A stretch of 64,000 bases of DNA from Casuarius casuarius (Eukaryota > Chordata > Aves > Casuariiformes > Casuariidae). Location: positions 252,053 to 316,052 of the forward strand of contig PTFA01000196.1 of the NCBI GenBank assembly GCA_003342895.1, read 5' to 3'. Below are positions 36,321 through 49,220 of the stretch, piece by piece. The notes below the pieces were generated by a model. It ran no database searches, was not told the origin of the DNA, and saw only the letters and a list, made by a program, of their open reading frames with translations. Numbering within the stretch: the stretch's first letter is position 1; every line of letters begins with the position of its first letter. The translations under genes and the position numbers were made by a program.

Positions 36321-38754
36321 AAAGAGCAGAGACTGTGAAGGGTGCAGGATTTGAGGCCAGACTCTGCTGCTCACACACTGCGGGACTCCCTGGAGAGGCA
36401 TATGGTTTCCTCTCGTTTGACTCAAGCCCAGCTGGGGACCTAGATAAACAATAGCTGGGCTCAGCAGTCCTGGGTAAATACAGAACGGAGACAGTTGTGG
36501 TTAAGCAAATAATTCAGAATGGCTTTATTATGGGCTTTCTACCAATCCCAACAAACCCTCCCTGCTCCCCAACCCAACCCCCTTGTCTCTTGGTTTCTGG
36601 ATTTCTCAGGCTGGGTGCAGCTTTAGCGTAAATGACTGATACCACTCCATCCAGCGAGGAAGAGGCACTGCACCGAACTACCATTGCCTGAGCAGCCCTG
36701 GAGAAAAGGACTGAAACAGCAGCACCCAGTCTTGCCTGTGAGAATAAGAGGCACCTTGGCACTAACAACAGGGCTGTAGTCATCCATGCAAATGACCAGA
36801 AGGTGCCCTGCAAGGGCAGAGCAGTATTCGAACACGCTGTCCAACCTGCCCCTTCGCACTCATAGCGAGGGGGACAAGGTCTCCTGCAAAGTGTGAATGC
36901 TCTGAAAACCAAAACATTCAAGTAAGAAATCTGTAAGTGCAGATGCTCCTGCTGGAGGCAGAAAGCAATCAAGTGTGTAAATCTCTCCTGCTGTGTTGAC
37001 TTCTGCAAGAGGATGCTGTGCCCCAGCACGTTCTTCCATCCAGACCAGCTCGTGTCCCTTCCTCTCCAACCTCAGCAGGATTCTCCATGCAGTAACAAAC
37101 CAACGAGCGCCAAGGAAGTGCTGTGCCAATGTTCAAAGCCACTGAAGTTCCAGGCAGTATCTAACAACCTTCTCAAGACAGGGACATGTCTGAGAGCTAA
37201 GATACATGTCTGTCTATAACATAGGTGCCACAACACCTGCACCCTGTGCTGGTCCCCACAGGTGTGTTGAGACCCAGCCTGTCTCCACAGTTTCTGTGAG
37301 AAAACTGGTGCCCCTGACCGATAGGCCAAACTCCCTGATGCTGAGCAGGGAGCCTGGAGCAGGCAAGTCAGAAATACAGGAGTCCTGCCACGGTCCGGCT
37401 GCAGCAGAAGGTAGTGGGTGCCCGTCCAAGACTATTCTATGACCTTGAGTTACTGCAGTTTTGTGGGAGGCAGGAACTGTCCAAATGAGGCCACTTGGCT
37501 TAGCAGTGCTACTGCTCTCCTATATCTGATTTACAAGTCATTGCTTCAGCAGTGTTGAAAAGACCAAGCCCCCCAGAGGAGCAGGGTCCCTCCCTTGTCC
37601 ACAGGGGTTGCTTCTGCATGAACATCTAGGGAACAGGCTCCAAAATGTAGGTGGTCTCAAGTGCAGGGTGACGCATTTTGTAGGTGCCCTAGCTAAAATG
37701 GCCCAAGGGACCCTTCTGGCCCCATGGGCTCTCAGTGTTTGCAGTGGTCTCATGGAGCATTTCTCTCTTTCAGTTCCTGCAGCTCTGAGATTGCGTCTCC
37801 TAAGGCAATCAGATGAGCGAGTGCCTGGTACCATCCCAGCCAGGGTACTGAACTCCCAGCCTCTGTCTCGACATTATTAGTTACTGCTTGCGAACTCTGA
37901 TTTGCCTGCAGTCCAAAGCACGCTAACCCTGCCTGAACTCCGACCCCAGGCCTGCCCCGGCAAGCCCCCAGCTCCTGTGCCCTCACCCCCCCCCCCAGGT
38001 AATCCTATCTCCAGGGGCCATCAGCCTTGGGCCCCTTCTCTATGGAGGCTGCCAATTACATTAAGCTGTTTCACATTATGTGTTTCAAAATTGTGGTCAC
38101 CAAATGCTTTTCTCTTTGGACCCTATCTTAGCCTGGGCCCCAGGGGTGAAAGGCAAGGTCGTTATAAACATGAGCACACAATAAAACGTGATGTTTTAAC
38201 AAATAAAAGCTTATACAGCATTTTATTGTATCCCTGTCTAATCTCCCAGGAAGAGAGGGCAGACACAATGTAAATAAAAGCCTAGCTTGAAGCGTGACAT
38301 AAAGACCAGGCGTTATCATCCATAGTGTATCAGACTGGAGACTGCAGCTGCAGCAGGCCCGAGCATCATGCAAAGTTTAGGCTTTACAAAACACAGAGCA
38401 CATCCTTGGTTCACTCAGAAGTTTTAGTTTCAGGTTTCATGATCTTTGCCCACCAAAATATTAAGAGACGATGGCTCTAATTTCCGATATGAGTAAGATG
38501 CTGGCACCCCATCTGAATAGTGCTTAATGGATCTAAAGTGTTCTGTGTGCTGAGGCACATGACTGTGGGTCACCCACATTTCTCTTAGGAAGGGCACGTA
38601 ACGCTAGGTGTAACTTAGGAGTGTGCCTGGGCAGAGCCACACTCCCAGCAGTCACAATCCAGGGGCAGAAGACCGGAACGACAGAGGCTGACGGAGAGAG
38701 GCCCTGCAGTAGAGTAGCATGAGGTGAGGGACCACTGAGTGCATGTCTTCATAC
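36321..38754. other. Unassigned DNA
   Basis: No repeat family was recognised. An eleven-C run lies at 37986-37996. The 171-codon minus frame at 36514-37029 shows no family signature. Confidence 0.45.
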
Positions 38755-39362
38755 CGGGTTGGGAGAGACCTCTAGATGCTCTAGTCCAACCTCCTGCTCA
38801 GAGAAGGACTAACCCCAAAGCTAGACCAGGATGCACAAAGCCTTTTCCAGTCAAGTTTTGAATATCTCCAGGGACAGAGATTCCCCACCTCTCTGGATGC
38901 CTGTCTTAAGACCGAAGCACTCTCACAGGGATGAATTTATTCCATACAGTCAATCAGAATTTCCCAGCTTGCAGCTTGTTCCTATTGCCTGTTGTCATTT
39001 CACTGCACACCTCCCAGGTAAGTCTGGTCCCATCTTCCCTGTAACGCCCTGTTAGTTAGTGGAAGACTACAAGTGGATCCCCCTTCAGCCTTCTCTTCTC
39101 CAGACTAAAGAAGCCCCCTTCTCTTAAGCACTCCTCGTGTCAGGGTCCAGCCCCTGACCACGTTAGCAGTCTCTGCTGGTCTTGCTCTAGTTCTTATGGG
39201 GGCCACACATTTCCTCACGAGTGCCGCACAAAGGAGAAGAATCAGTTCCCTGAAAATGCTGGCTATGTTCGTACTAAAACAGCCCAATACGTGGTTGGCC
39301 TTCATTGCCGCAGGGCATATTACTAACTTCGTTGTGCTTCTAGTATTGAAGTAGTCCATTTC
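38755..39362 (-). mobile_element. CR1 LINE 3' half (minus strand)
   Basis: Antisense CR1 from its 3' UTR back into ORF2. The plus strand shows 'gggagagacctctagatg', 'ctagtccaacctcctgctc', 'gaatatctccagggacag', 'ttgcctgttgtcatttcact', 'cttctcttctccagact', 'gggtccagcccctgacca', 'ccaatacgtggttggcctt' and the following segment. The terminal octamer is not clear, so the 3' tip may be lost. About 600 bp, frame broken. Confidence 0.85.
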
Positions 39363-41924
39363 TTTCCATGGACAAGAGATGCATTATAAATTCCACAGAA
39401 GCTTTTCCTATACTTGGACCATCTCTTGGAGCATGCTAAGCTCAGGGCTGTCCCCCACTTTCTTCTGCCTGTTCAAGGCTGGAAGTTGGGTCAGTGGCTG
39501 AGTCTTGGACAAAGCGTCTCGGATTACTGGAAAACAGCTGCTAGCTGCGTGCCCCCAAGACGACTCAACACCCCACAGGGGGACCTGTGCTGTTTGGAGT
39601 CCAGCTGAAGGAGCATGACCGAGGTCCCAGAGCTGCGAAGCTACAGAGCTCACAGCTGCAGGAAAGCAGATGTTTACAGCGCACACCCAAAGGCACCAGG
39701 GAGCAAGACAAGTGTCCTGTGGACAGAATATTTAGACTCTGACTGTACGATTTACTTTAGGACAACGGATACACGTAGTAGAACTATTTTGCCTTCCCTC
39801 CAAGAAAGGAAGGCCAGCGGCCCCGTTCTTTTTCTGAACCCAGTACTGCCGCCATCAGCAGAACTGTCTTCATTTCAGAGCCTGGCATGCCAGTGAGCTG
39901 GGCTGCGCCTACATCTTCTGAACCTGAACAAGGCAGATGCCTCACTCTTCTCCTGAAAAACGTTCCTTCCTACCTTGTTCTACATGCGCATCTTGAGAAA
40001 CAGCTCTGAAATCATCATGTTAGTGGTTGGGAAACAGAGACTTATTTTTCCCTCTTTTGTCTCTGATTTCAAACACTGGTAGAGAGGATGCCGTTTTCTT
40101 GCCTGTTACTCATGGGAAATCTTTGCACTTCTCTTGTGCTAAAAGCTTCAATCACTGCCTCTCCCACAAAAACAATAATTATCCTAATGTCAGACTCATA
40201 AATCCCTTCTTAATTTTCTTACTTTCATCTAACCAAGGGTGAGGGATGATCTGAACACCTTGCTTTTTCATTCTTCCTATGACTAGTTGTGCTTTTATTT
40301 GTCACCCCAAATTTGAGCTTATCATTTCCTGATGCTCTGTCCCACCTTTCCATTAATGCTGCATGAGCAAATTCAGGGTGAAAGGTTATGTTAACTCTCA
40401 CTTCAGTGTCTCATCTGAAAATGTTTTGCCTCTCAAAATCAGACCTTCAACTGTTATCGGCTTGAAATCCTGGACATGAGCCAAATTTCCAGGGAAATAA
40501 GCACTAACTGATGCAAGATGTCAAAAACATATGGAAAAAAGTAGTGCAATGCAACATATAATTTCAAAAAGCTGGCCTGGCCTGGAATGCAGAGTAGGCT
40601 CTAGGGAGAGGTCAAAGGGGCTAAAAGTTTTAAATATATGCAAGGCTGTACCTTACTTCAACAGAGCTCTCTAATAGCTGGCTGCTTTGATCAAAATGTT
40701 ATGTGTGCATTTCAGTCCCTAGGCTTTTTTCCCTTTGCTTTTATGTATGTCCTTGCTACATCCCTAGGAAGGAGCCAGATCAATAGCAAGGCCAATTTGG
40801 CACAGAAGAGCCCTGCCTTTTTTACTCGTCTGCTGTTAGATAAAGCACTGCTTTCCTCCATGACATCACTTCTGGGGACTGGAGCCACCTGTTACGTGAT
40901 GCACTGCATCGCATGAGTCTGCACCAAGCTTTAGATAAACAGTAGTGAGCCAGCTTATCTGCACGCCAGGAGGACAAGCAGAGGGCTGGGGTCAGCTGCA
41001 CCCAGTGACAGTCTGTCCTCTTCCTCCAACCACTCGCCTTTGTTAGATAACATTAGTTCACTGAATCCTTGAAACTCTCCTGGAGAAATAATTCCAACTG
41101 CATTTAGCACTGAAAATGAAATCGCTGATGGAATTTATTCCTGTTTTGATATGATACGCAATCTTTGTACAACTGACCTTGTCTTAGGCGATCCCTAACA
41201 ATTCACTCCTGCAAAACCACTGCGGGAGACTGGGGATACGACAACTCCTTTTTCACAGATATAAAAAATGACACTAGTAGCTTTGCTCTCCCTGAACCCA
41301 TAGTGCAAAACAGTGTCTGAGGTGGTCGTGTTAAATTCCTGAGTTGTAACTGCACAGCTCTCCAGACACATAACCTCCCCGAACACACACGCACAAAAAA
41401 AAATCTCTGAAAACTGACACATCTTAAACAGTTTCTAATGCTGGTCCCAGTCCCTGTTCTGAGAGAGAGTTACCATGCCCGGAAACCTTTTCAGCTCAAC
41501 TAGATGATAGAAAATAACCCTCTCAACAGGAGAAGAGAAATATCATTTCTCTTCTGGCTGGTATTCAGGAGTGTGTCGGGGAGCCCAAATTATTTCCTAA
41601 GCTGATTCCCAAAGATACCTTACACTTCAGGTTTGAAAGGCTGGACACAACTTTGCTGAAAATGAAAACATTTAATAACTCTGTTATTCCTATCAATATT
41701 ATAGAATAAATATGAGCAAAAATCTATAAGCAATGAAGGTCTTCATCCTGCACAGATCAAAGTGCATGCTCAGTCTTACATTTTGTAAGCAATTCCAATA
41801 AAAGTAGAGAAAAGGAGTCACAAAACTGAAACTTAATCATGGCATAAAGACTGCAGAATCTGGAAGACAACATAGCTGTGAGCAGTAACTGGCATGGGGT
41901 GTTACAGAGAACAAAACATCTTCC
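39363..41924. other. Unassigned DNA
   Basis: No repeat, RNA gene or exon was recognised. Frames are at most 93 codons. Confidence 0.5.
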
Positions 41925-42060
41925 TTGACCACATCAAAAGATTGGTGGAAAAAGGTATTTTACTGAGGCTTTTGACAAAGTGACAAACAGCATCTGTACA
42001 AGGTGACATTTCAAGCCTCAGAGGGATTCAAAACTTGCTGATCAGAAAGTATCGCATGCA
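41925..42060 (+). mobile_element. Possible old LINE reverse transcriptase scrap
   Basis: Around 41958-42000 the plus strand translates as YFTEAFDKVTNSICTR. This resembles RT motif A of CR1-like elements (FSKAFDKVPHN). The preceding 'attggtggaaaaagg' fits the segment just upstream. No further RT motif could be placed, so this rests on one motif. Confidence 0.35.
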
Positions 42061-43164
42061 AAGCTGTGTTCAGCTGAAAGGAGGCACCTGGAGATGCTGC
42101 TGGACTCAGCATTAGCTCTGACTCCAGCCTCTAATGGGGACACAAGAGTCAGAACAAGGGGTCCGTTCTTTGGACAGCTTTGAACCACATGTGTGATGGG
42201 GAAGTTCAGTCCAGGAGAACAGACACAGGGCCACAAGGACCATTGATCTGCTTCAGTCTAACAGTTTCTACACTCCTTCAATTAATTACACACTGTGAGT
42301 TCAAAGCACTCTAATCACCTGTGCTGGCCTTGAGTACAGGTCACAGGGCCCTCTTCTCTAAAGAGCCTCAAGCCTCAAGGATCAGTGGTGACTGGAGCTA
42401 CAGCACAGCCCACATGCTGTTGGCCTGGGAGGGAGCAACCTGCCCAGAGAGAGGCAAAGGGAAATCAAGCTCACTGCTCCAGGACAGCACCATCACTTGG
42501 GCAGGCGAGCAAGGCTTGGTGCTCACAAAGAAGTGCTATCTGCATTGCACGCACACTGATGTCCTCCTGAGAGGTGCTGCATGCTAATGGGTTGGACATA
42601 AGGTGCTACACATGCTAACGCCAACAAAGCAAACGGACAGACTCCAAGAAGTCTTCATCTTCCAAAGGATATCCCAGGATGCAGGGATGGAGCCACTCCT
42701 GGGCTGACTGCTGCACAACTCCTTTTATCCTCTCTTAGGCTATTACCACCAAGCAGCTCTTGAGCCCCTCAAAGCAGTGAAGAAGCAGAGGTAACTGATC
42801 CCAGGAAGGGTAACGAGATTTTAGGCGAAGACTTCAGAGCACTCCCTAAACTCCATTGTTTTCGACCGCCTGAGCCCAAAAGCCAGCATGGGAGAGCGAG
42901 TTGCCTCCCTGTCCCGAGAACAGAACGTGCGAGACCCTACATGGCCGGGTAGGCAGGAGGGAGGGAGGGAGGCATTAGGGCAAAGCAGGACATTCCTTTC
43001 TTTTATCAGGAGGGTGTAATTGATACACCAGCTAAAGAGGGGAGCGCTCTGCAGGAAGGATAACAAACATTGGGCATAGCAATGGGAAAAGCCTTGGCTT
43101 ACATATTTAGCAAGTCAAGATTAAAACCATCTGGTCTGCGCATTTCCCAGACTGCAAATTAAAA
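42061..43164. other. Unassigned DNA with (GGGA)n
   Basis: A (GGGA)n tract of about four units lies at 42957-42972. Nothing else was recognised. Confidence 0.5.
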
Positions 43165-43560
43165 ATTGCAGAATCCTTCTTCCCTTCTGTGCTCCCTCCC
43201 ACCCTGCTGCTTCCCTGCATCCCACCATAGCAACAGGCTTTCTTCATCCTTTTCCTCCCACTCTCCTAACATTTCCCTCTGCATCCTGGCCTTGTCTTCC
43301 TCCTTCATCCCTTCCTTCACCCTCATTCCCTTCCCCCTCACCCTTCTCTGCTCACCAGTCCCTCCTGCCCTTTCCCCCAGGTGCCCTACCTCCCTTCCCC
43401 CTTGTCCCTCCAGCTCCTACCCCCTCCAGTCTCTTTCCTTCCCCCTGTGTCTCCCATACTTCCCTATCCCACTGTCCATCCCGTTGCCTGCTCTCTGCTC
43501 CTCCCCATCACCCCCTGCTCCTAATTCTTCTCATTCATTTCCGATTCCCCCTCGTAACAT
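43165..43560 (+). repeat. Polypyrimidine-rich low-complexity tract
   Basis: About 400 bp strongly dominated by C and T on the plus strand (A/G on the minus), without a fixed repeat unit. This skew suppresses stop codons and produces the 235-codon plus frame at 43166-43873, rich in Ser, Pro, Leu and Phe. That frame is best read as compositional rather than as a gene. Confidence 0.8.
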
Positions 43561-43949
43561 GATCATTCTACTGTTAAATCTCCTCTCAGACAGTAATAAA
43601 AATAAAACAGAGATAAGTGCTGCCTTTCCATTCCAGCAAGTGTCCCCACGATGTGATAAAGCTCCCCAGACACTCCGTGATCTCCTCAGGGCTGCTTCAT
43701 CACCAGAGCAGGGAGCAGCTGGAGGTCGCCGCATAGGCAGAGGGGATTTGTCATGGTTTTGTCTGCTTGATTTGCTCTGCGTGCCAAATCAAGATGACTG
43801 CTGCTTATCTCCTTCACAAAGATGCTGTAGTGATGACTTCATTCATGTTGGCCCATCACTAAGTGAATGCTAAAGCCTGGATCCACAGGAGCTGAATGTC
43901 TGGTCAAGCAAATGTCCTGGTCAAGAAAAGGATCTGAGAGCAAAAGGGC

Positions 43950-44335
43950 AGACAAGGCTGCACAGTCTTGTTCAGCCTGGAGAAGAAAAGGCTTTAGGGG
44001 ACACCTCACAGTGCCTTTGAGGAGGTTATCGAGAAGACGTAATGAGACTCTTCACAGTAGTGCATGGTGAGAGGATGAGAGACAACAGACATAAGTCGAA
44101 ACAAGAGAGGTTCGGACTGGCTATATGGAAAAACGTTTCCACCATGAGGACAGTCAAGCAATGGAAAAGGCTGCCCAGGAAGGCCGTACAGTCTCCATCC
44201 TTGGAGGTTTTCAAAACCAGACTGGATAAAGTCCAGAGTAACCTGGTCTGACATTATAGTTGACCCTGCTTTGAGGAGGAGGTTGGACTAGATGACCTGA
44301 GATTCCTTCCAACCTGAATTATCTTATGATCCTAC
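43950..44335 (+). mobile_element. CR1 LINE 3' end
   Basis: Clear CR1 tail: 'ttcagcctggagaagaaaag', 'ggctatatggaaaaacgttt', 'caatggaaaaggctgccca', 'cagtctccatccttggaggt', 'aaccagactggataaa', and the terminal 'ggttggactagatgacctg' with 'ttccttccaacctgaat' and 'tcttatgatcct'. The 5' end is truncated. The 3' end looks complete apart from a degenerate octamer. Confidence 0.9.
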
Positions 44336-46923
44336 ATGGAGGAAAGTCGACAGCCCCCAAGGAGTGACAGGGACCTACAGCCAATGACCCTATCTCCATT
44401 CTATTTAGAAATACTCAGCCCATTTAAGGCACAAATAATCAGAGCACTGATTTTTTTACTTGCTCTTTCTGAGCTTACAAATACTGGAAAAGCAAATGCA
44501 GATACATGGTTTGTGCAATCTGGGCACTGAATTAATGACACAAAGGAGGCTCTGAAAGGAAATACAACATGTATGAAGTGTGCAGAGACTGGAAACCACT
44601 CTTCTACAGAACTGGAAGTACAGTGGAAACCATACATTTTTTCATACTTTGTTCAAATCTTTTAAGTGTACAGACCAGAGGCCTAACGTATTCTCTGGCC
44701 TTTCTCTGAGTGAGGAACTAACAAAAAGTACTGGGTGAGTATTCAGAAGCTATTGTATAATTCCAGAATGCTACCTCAGATGGGTGGTAGACAGCCAGCT
44801 TTCTTCTCAGATCTCTAGGGCATGAATAGTCTGGAACAAGGACAGAGTTATACAGGCTTCTTCATTATCCAAGGAAGCTGTCAGATTCTATTCCATCTCT
44901 TAAAGTACATCCTCTGCATGCTATCTTTGGTATCTCTCATTTTTTCTGGGAAGTGTTTTACGACCTCCTGGCCACGACAGAGACAGAAGTAAAGAATTTT
45001 GTTTCTATATCCAGATGAGAAAAAATACTGGTTCAGTTTGGAAAAGCTGTTCTGCCCACCTATTTTTTGTTATCAGTTGCTTACTTTTCCCTTCCAAAAG
45101 TAAATCTTTTTTCAGAGCAGATTTAGACCTGCTTGAAGAGGTCACAGATGGGGTATTGTGACTTCTGGGCCCAGCTTTTAAATGGGAATCACGTCAGTGA
45201 CTAGCTTCAAGGGGTAGATGGAAATGGTGTACAAAGATCCATCGGCATAAATACATCTTCCAATAAATCTTTTCAAATGGGAGAGTAAGAAAGCTGAGTT
45301 CAGTTTTAAAATAAGAAGTGGAAACTGAGTTTTACAGAAAACTCATCTGTGCCTGAAAATGAGGTACAAAGCAGAGACCATGTTGAGACACCTTGATTGG
45401 TATCTAAGGGAAGAAGGGTTGAGGGTCCACTAACAAATACAGAAATGGAATTGAGATCAATTTTCGAATAGCATCTGGTCTTTGCCAGTTCTTAAGTGTT
45501 AGGGAATTTCAGTGAGTGAAATTCCCTTTCCCCATAGGGTACATCAGATGGTGACCAGTATAAAAATCTGTTTTATAGACTGAATCCTGATAGTGGAAGT
45601 GCCAACCACCTCCAGAACCTGATGTGGATGGGCAGGTGTCCTTTTCCGAGCAAGTAAAGCAAGACTTGCCCCACTCAGTGGTAAACAGGGCAGTAGCATG
45701 CACTGGAGATCAGGGCAGCACAGTCAGAAGAGTCTGGGGCACTATTCCTTTCCTCCTGATGTAAACACGTGCACTGGCCAGATGAGTAGCACCCCAGACT
45801 TCATTGACTGGATCTCCACTGCCTGTGAGGATGCTTAGACAGCCAGCTTAGATGCCATTATCTCAGCTCACCATCTTTGGGTGTTTACAGGGTATCCCTT
45901 CCCTCAGTCAACTACAAATAAACAAAAGACGTGATCTCTTCTTACGTGTGTTCTGGAATTGTCACTGTTTGAAGAACCTGGTGCCAACAGCACATTTTAA
46001 GTAAACAGAATAGAATATTATTAGAAGGCAAATTCTGAATCTCTGAACTTTCATATGAAAATTTTCATAATACTGATCATCTGCCAGAACAGATACATAC
46101 CACAAGCCTCTTGTGCCCAATTGCAAAGATCTCAGAGATTTGCCTTTGTACCACAAGCAGGAATCCAATTTTGGCAGAAAATAAAAGACAACAACTCCAA
46201 ATAAGTGGCATGGTGAACCTGAGGGAGGAGTGAACCTGAAGGCTGTTTTGTAGAATGTGTCATATGCTGCAAACATGCCATGAATTCCTCCCCTGAAGTT
46301 CCCGACAGAGAGCACACATTTGTGTACACGTGCAGAATACATCCAGCACGGACAACCTGATGCTTGCAGCAGCTTGGTCAGTCAAGATTCCGGCAAGGTT
46401 GCACACAGAAAATGACTCCATGATAGTGTAAAAATATGGATTCACTCTGTAGACCAAATTAAGTTTGCCTATTTTTATATCAGCTAATGTGAAAGAGTTC
46501 GGTGAATAGTGCTTTAACTTAACACAAAGCAGAACACACAGGATGCAGTTGTTTACATCACTATTCACCAGCGGGGAACAGTTTGTGCTGTGTCTATCCA
46601 GGGCCCATCTGTTAGCGATGGAGACCTGGCGGGAAAGTTTCCATTGTCAGACACCGTATAATGAGAAATAACATCAGATGAAACAGAGTAAATCAAACCT
46701 GGATTGTGAAGCATGTTCTGCTCCATTTCCCCCTTTTTCCTTTTCTGTGAGACAGAGAAGATGGTACAGGGAACTGCTAGGAGGAGTTCCTCATTATCCT
46801 TGGAATTCCTCTTAGTTTAATTCCTTTGTTCTGGTAAATAAACACGATTTCCATGGACAAATTGATCTAGAAAGTTGAGATACAAAGGGAAACTCTTCCC
46901 AAAACCTCCACCCAGATTCAAAT
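44336..46923. other. Unassigned DNA
   Basis: No repeat or gene was recognised. Open frames at 45962-46342 and 46260-46568 (minus) lack known motifs. Confidence 0.5.
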
Positions 46924-47234
46924 TCAACCACACAGTCTATAAGGCTCCAAGCCAGGCATCAGCAAGAACAGGGCTGCTCCATCAGGGAGCACGAGCCGGG
47001 AGCTGAGGGTAACCACAGCACAGGTTGGGCACCAACCAGGCGCAGTCCCACAGAATCCGAGCAGGGTGACCTGAGCAGGGTGACCAGAGCAGGGGTGGTG
47101 ATAACAGGGTCCATCAACAGTCCTGGATGAGGCAAAGATATGAAGCAATTCCAGGGTCCATCCAGGGAGTCCAATCAGGAGCAGCAGGGGATGGGGCCAG
47201 ACGCAGAACTGGGCAGAAGCAAAGATTATGACAG
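46924..47234. repeat. GC-rich block with a 14-bp tandem repeat
   Basis: Locally GC-rich sequence containing three 14-bp units at 47059-47072, 47073-47086 and 47087-47100 (gagcagggtgacct, gagcagggtgacca, gagcaggggtggtg). 'gggtccat' motifs recur near 47108 and 47155. The style resembles interspersed repeats, but no family could be named. Confidence 0.45.
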
Positions 47235-49040
47235 TCATTTTTAGTTTTGCTGTCAACATTGCTTTATTTATGATCATCCCTTTGGATTAGCTTTCAAATC
47301 TAATTTTATGGTGCAGTAATAGAAATTTGAGTTGGGGCCCATATTCTACATCTTCAGAGCCTTCTTGTAGTTTAAGAGGTTCTGGATGTCCCAGTAGAAG
47401 AAAAATGAGATTCTTCTGTCTTTTTTAACCAAGAAGCAGAGCAAGAGCCAAACCTCATCTGCTAACTTTGGGAAACATTAAAAACATTAACAGCTCTATT
47501 AAAGAAAGAAAACAACAGAGAATAGAAGGACTAGATGAAAAGCTTCACATACTCCAGTATAGTAATGATCTCCATATCTTAACTAACACCACAGGACAAA
47601 GGTAAGGGATTTTCATAGACCTAGGTCAGAGTTAGAGAGTCAACTTTTGCCTTTTAATAAAACTTGGATTTCTGAGCACAAGCTGAATCTTCACTGGTGT
47701 TTGTGCCAATTTATGAATAAGCAGCTGAAAGAATTTTCTGAGCAGAGAAAGCCCAGTTCAAGTTGTGGATTGGAAGGGGAATTAGTGAGGGTGAGCAGGA
47801 AGGAGGGTGGTACTGGAGGAGTGGCAGAATGGCCAGAAAAACATTGAACTGGCTGAGAATTGCCATTCACGAACCTTTGCTGGAGAATATGCTAACCGAG
47901 AAAATATTGTTCTTGGAGGAAGTCTGGTGAGACTAAAAAGTCTTCTGGGTCTGAAACGAGCATCATGCAATGGAGTGTCGTGTCATCTAAAACAACCTCG
48001 AAACCAGACCAGATGATTACTACACATCCTGGGAAGCCCAGTTGAGCCAGACTCAGCTGGTTCTTCTGTGCATTGCTGTGAGGAGCCTGAAAGTGCATGG
48101 AGCCAGAGGCAGGGATAGGCATGGACATCCATGGAGAGATGAGGAGAGGACTGAAGAGGGGAGAAGAGGCTTACGGCAAAAGACCCCGCTGGGGACATAA
48201 CTGGCCCTGCGTGTGGTCTGTCATGTACTAGGGACAGGCCCTAGCACGATTTTCCCAGAGCATCCAGGCACTTCCCCAGGGTCTTGGCAGTGCACGGCCA
48301 GCTCAAGCTGACAGTTCAGTCCTGCTTTGGAATGAGCCAACACCCAGGCTGCTGGCCGTGGCATGAACCAGGCCTCGAGGCAGATGGTGAGGATGGGGGC
48401 TTTGGAGGCCAAGCAGATCATTCCAGACCTCATCTCCACTGGCGATCCCAAGGAAACAGTCTCATTCCCAAAGTCTGGGTGAAGTTCTCATGCTGCCTCC
48501 TGCTACTCTTGCATCAGACAGATGCAGGCACATGCCTGCTATTTCTCCCTGCCCCTAATCTAGGCCCAGCTATTATAACTCCAAGATCCCTTTCTGTGCC
48601 TTCTCTATGTACCACATGATCCCTCTACTTCCTCTAAAAGTCCCCCTGCCCCTTGCCTGCCTTTTCTCCCCTCTTAACTCATTGGCAACAGCTACCTCCC
48701 ACTGCTCTGGTCCTCCAGACACCTCCCCCCCTCAGTTGTTCCCACTCTATTCATTTGCATTGCTGCTACCACCAGGCAAGACGGAGTGTGCATGGGAGCA
48801 GGATATTTATACTGACAGAACAGCCTTGTTCCCACGCCAGCGTCCTCGTTCCGGCTGTGCCCATTTAATCTAATTGGTGTCCTGCCATCATTAACTGTGG
48901 AGTGCACACGTACAGCAGAACCACAGTGTGACAGCCCCTGCCAGGGGTAGTCACCAAGTCGTTAAGATGCCCTGTTTGAGGGCACTGTGTATGCGACAGT
49001 GGGAACGAAGGTGCCCTTCAAAGGGCAGGTGTCTGTGTGG
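47235..49040. other. Unassigned DNA
   Basis: No repeat or gene was recognised. The 111-codon frame at 48284-48619 overlaps a minus frame and has no known domain. Confidence 0.5.
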
Positions 49041-49220
49041 GGGACCCCCGGGCACAGAACCAAGCTGAAGGTCCCAGGACGCAGACACTGCGTGGAGGGG
49101 TCCCTGGACACAGACCATCACACCAGACAGAGGGGTCTCAGGAGGGCACAGACTCCCTTAGAGGAAGGGTCCTTGAGCACAGACCCTGTAGAGAAGGGGG
49201 TGTCTGGGTGTCAATGCCCT
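49041..49220 (+). repeat. Degenerate ~32-bp minisatellite
   Basis: Five to six units begin near 49041, 49070, 49099, 49134, 49167 and 49198, with lengths of 29-35 bp. Each follows the pattern 'ggtccctggacacagacc' plus a variable spacer ending in 'gagg' or 'gaagg'. The varying unit length argues against a coding repeat. Confidence 0.75.

Noticed and set aside
35514..36425. Open frames of 233-303 codons on both strands with Phe/Leu/Ser/Pro or Lys/Glu/Gly/Arg repeats
   Set aside because: They translate a simple pentanucleotide repeat and 426 Ns; the frame across the gap is meaningless.
43166..43873. 235-codon Ser/Pro/Leu-rich open frame
   Set aside because: Its first ~400 bp is a C/T-only-like tract that rarely forms stops; no domain, signal peptide or splice context supports a gene.
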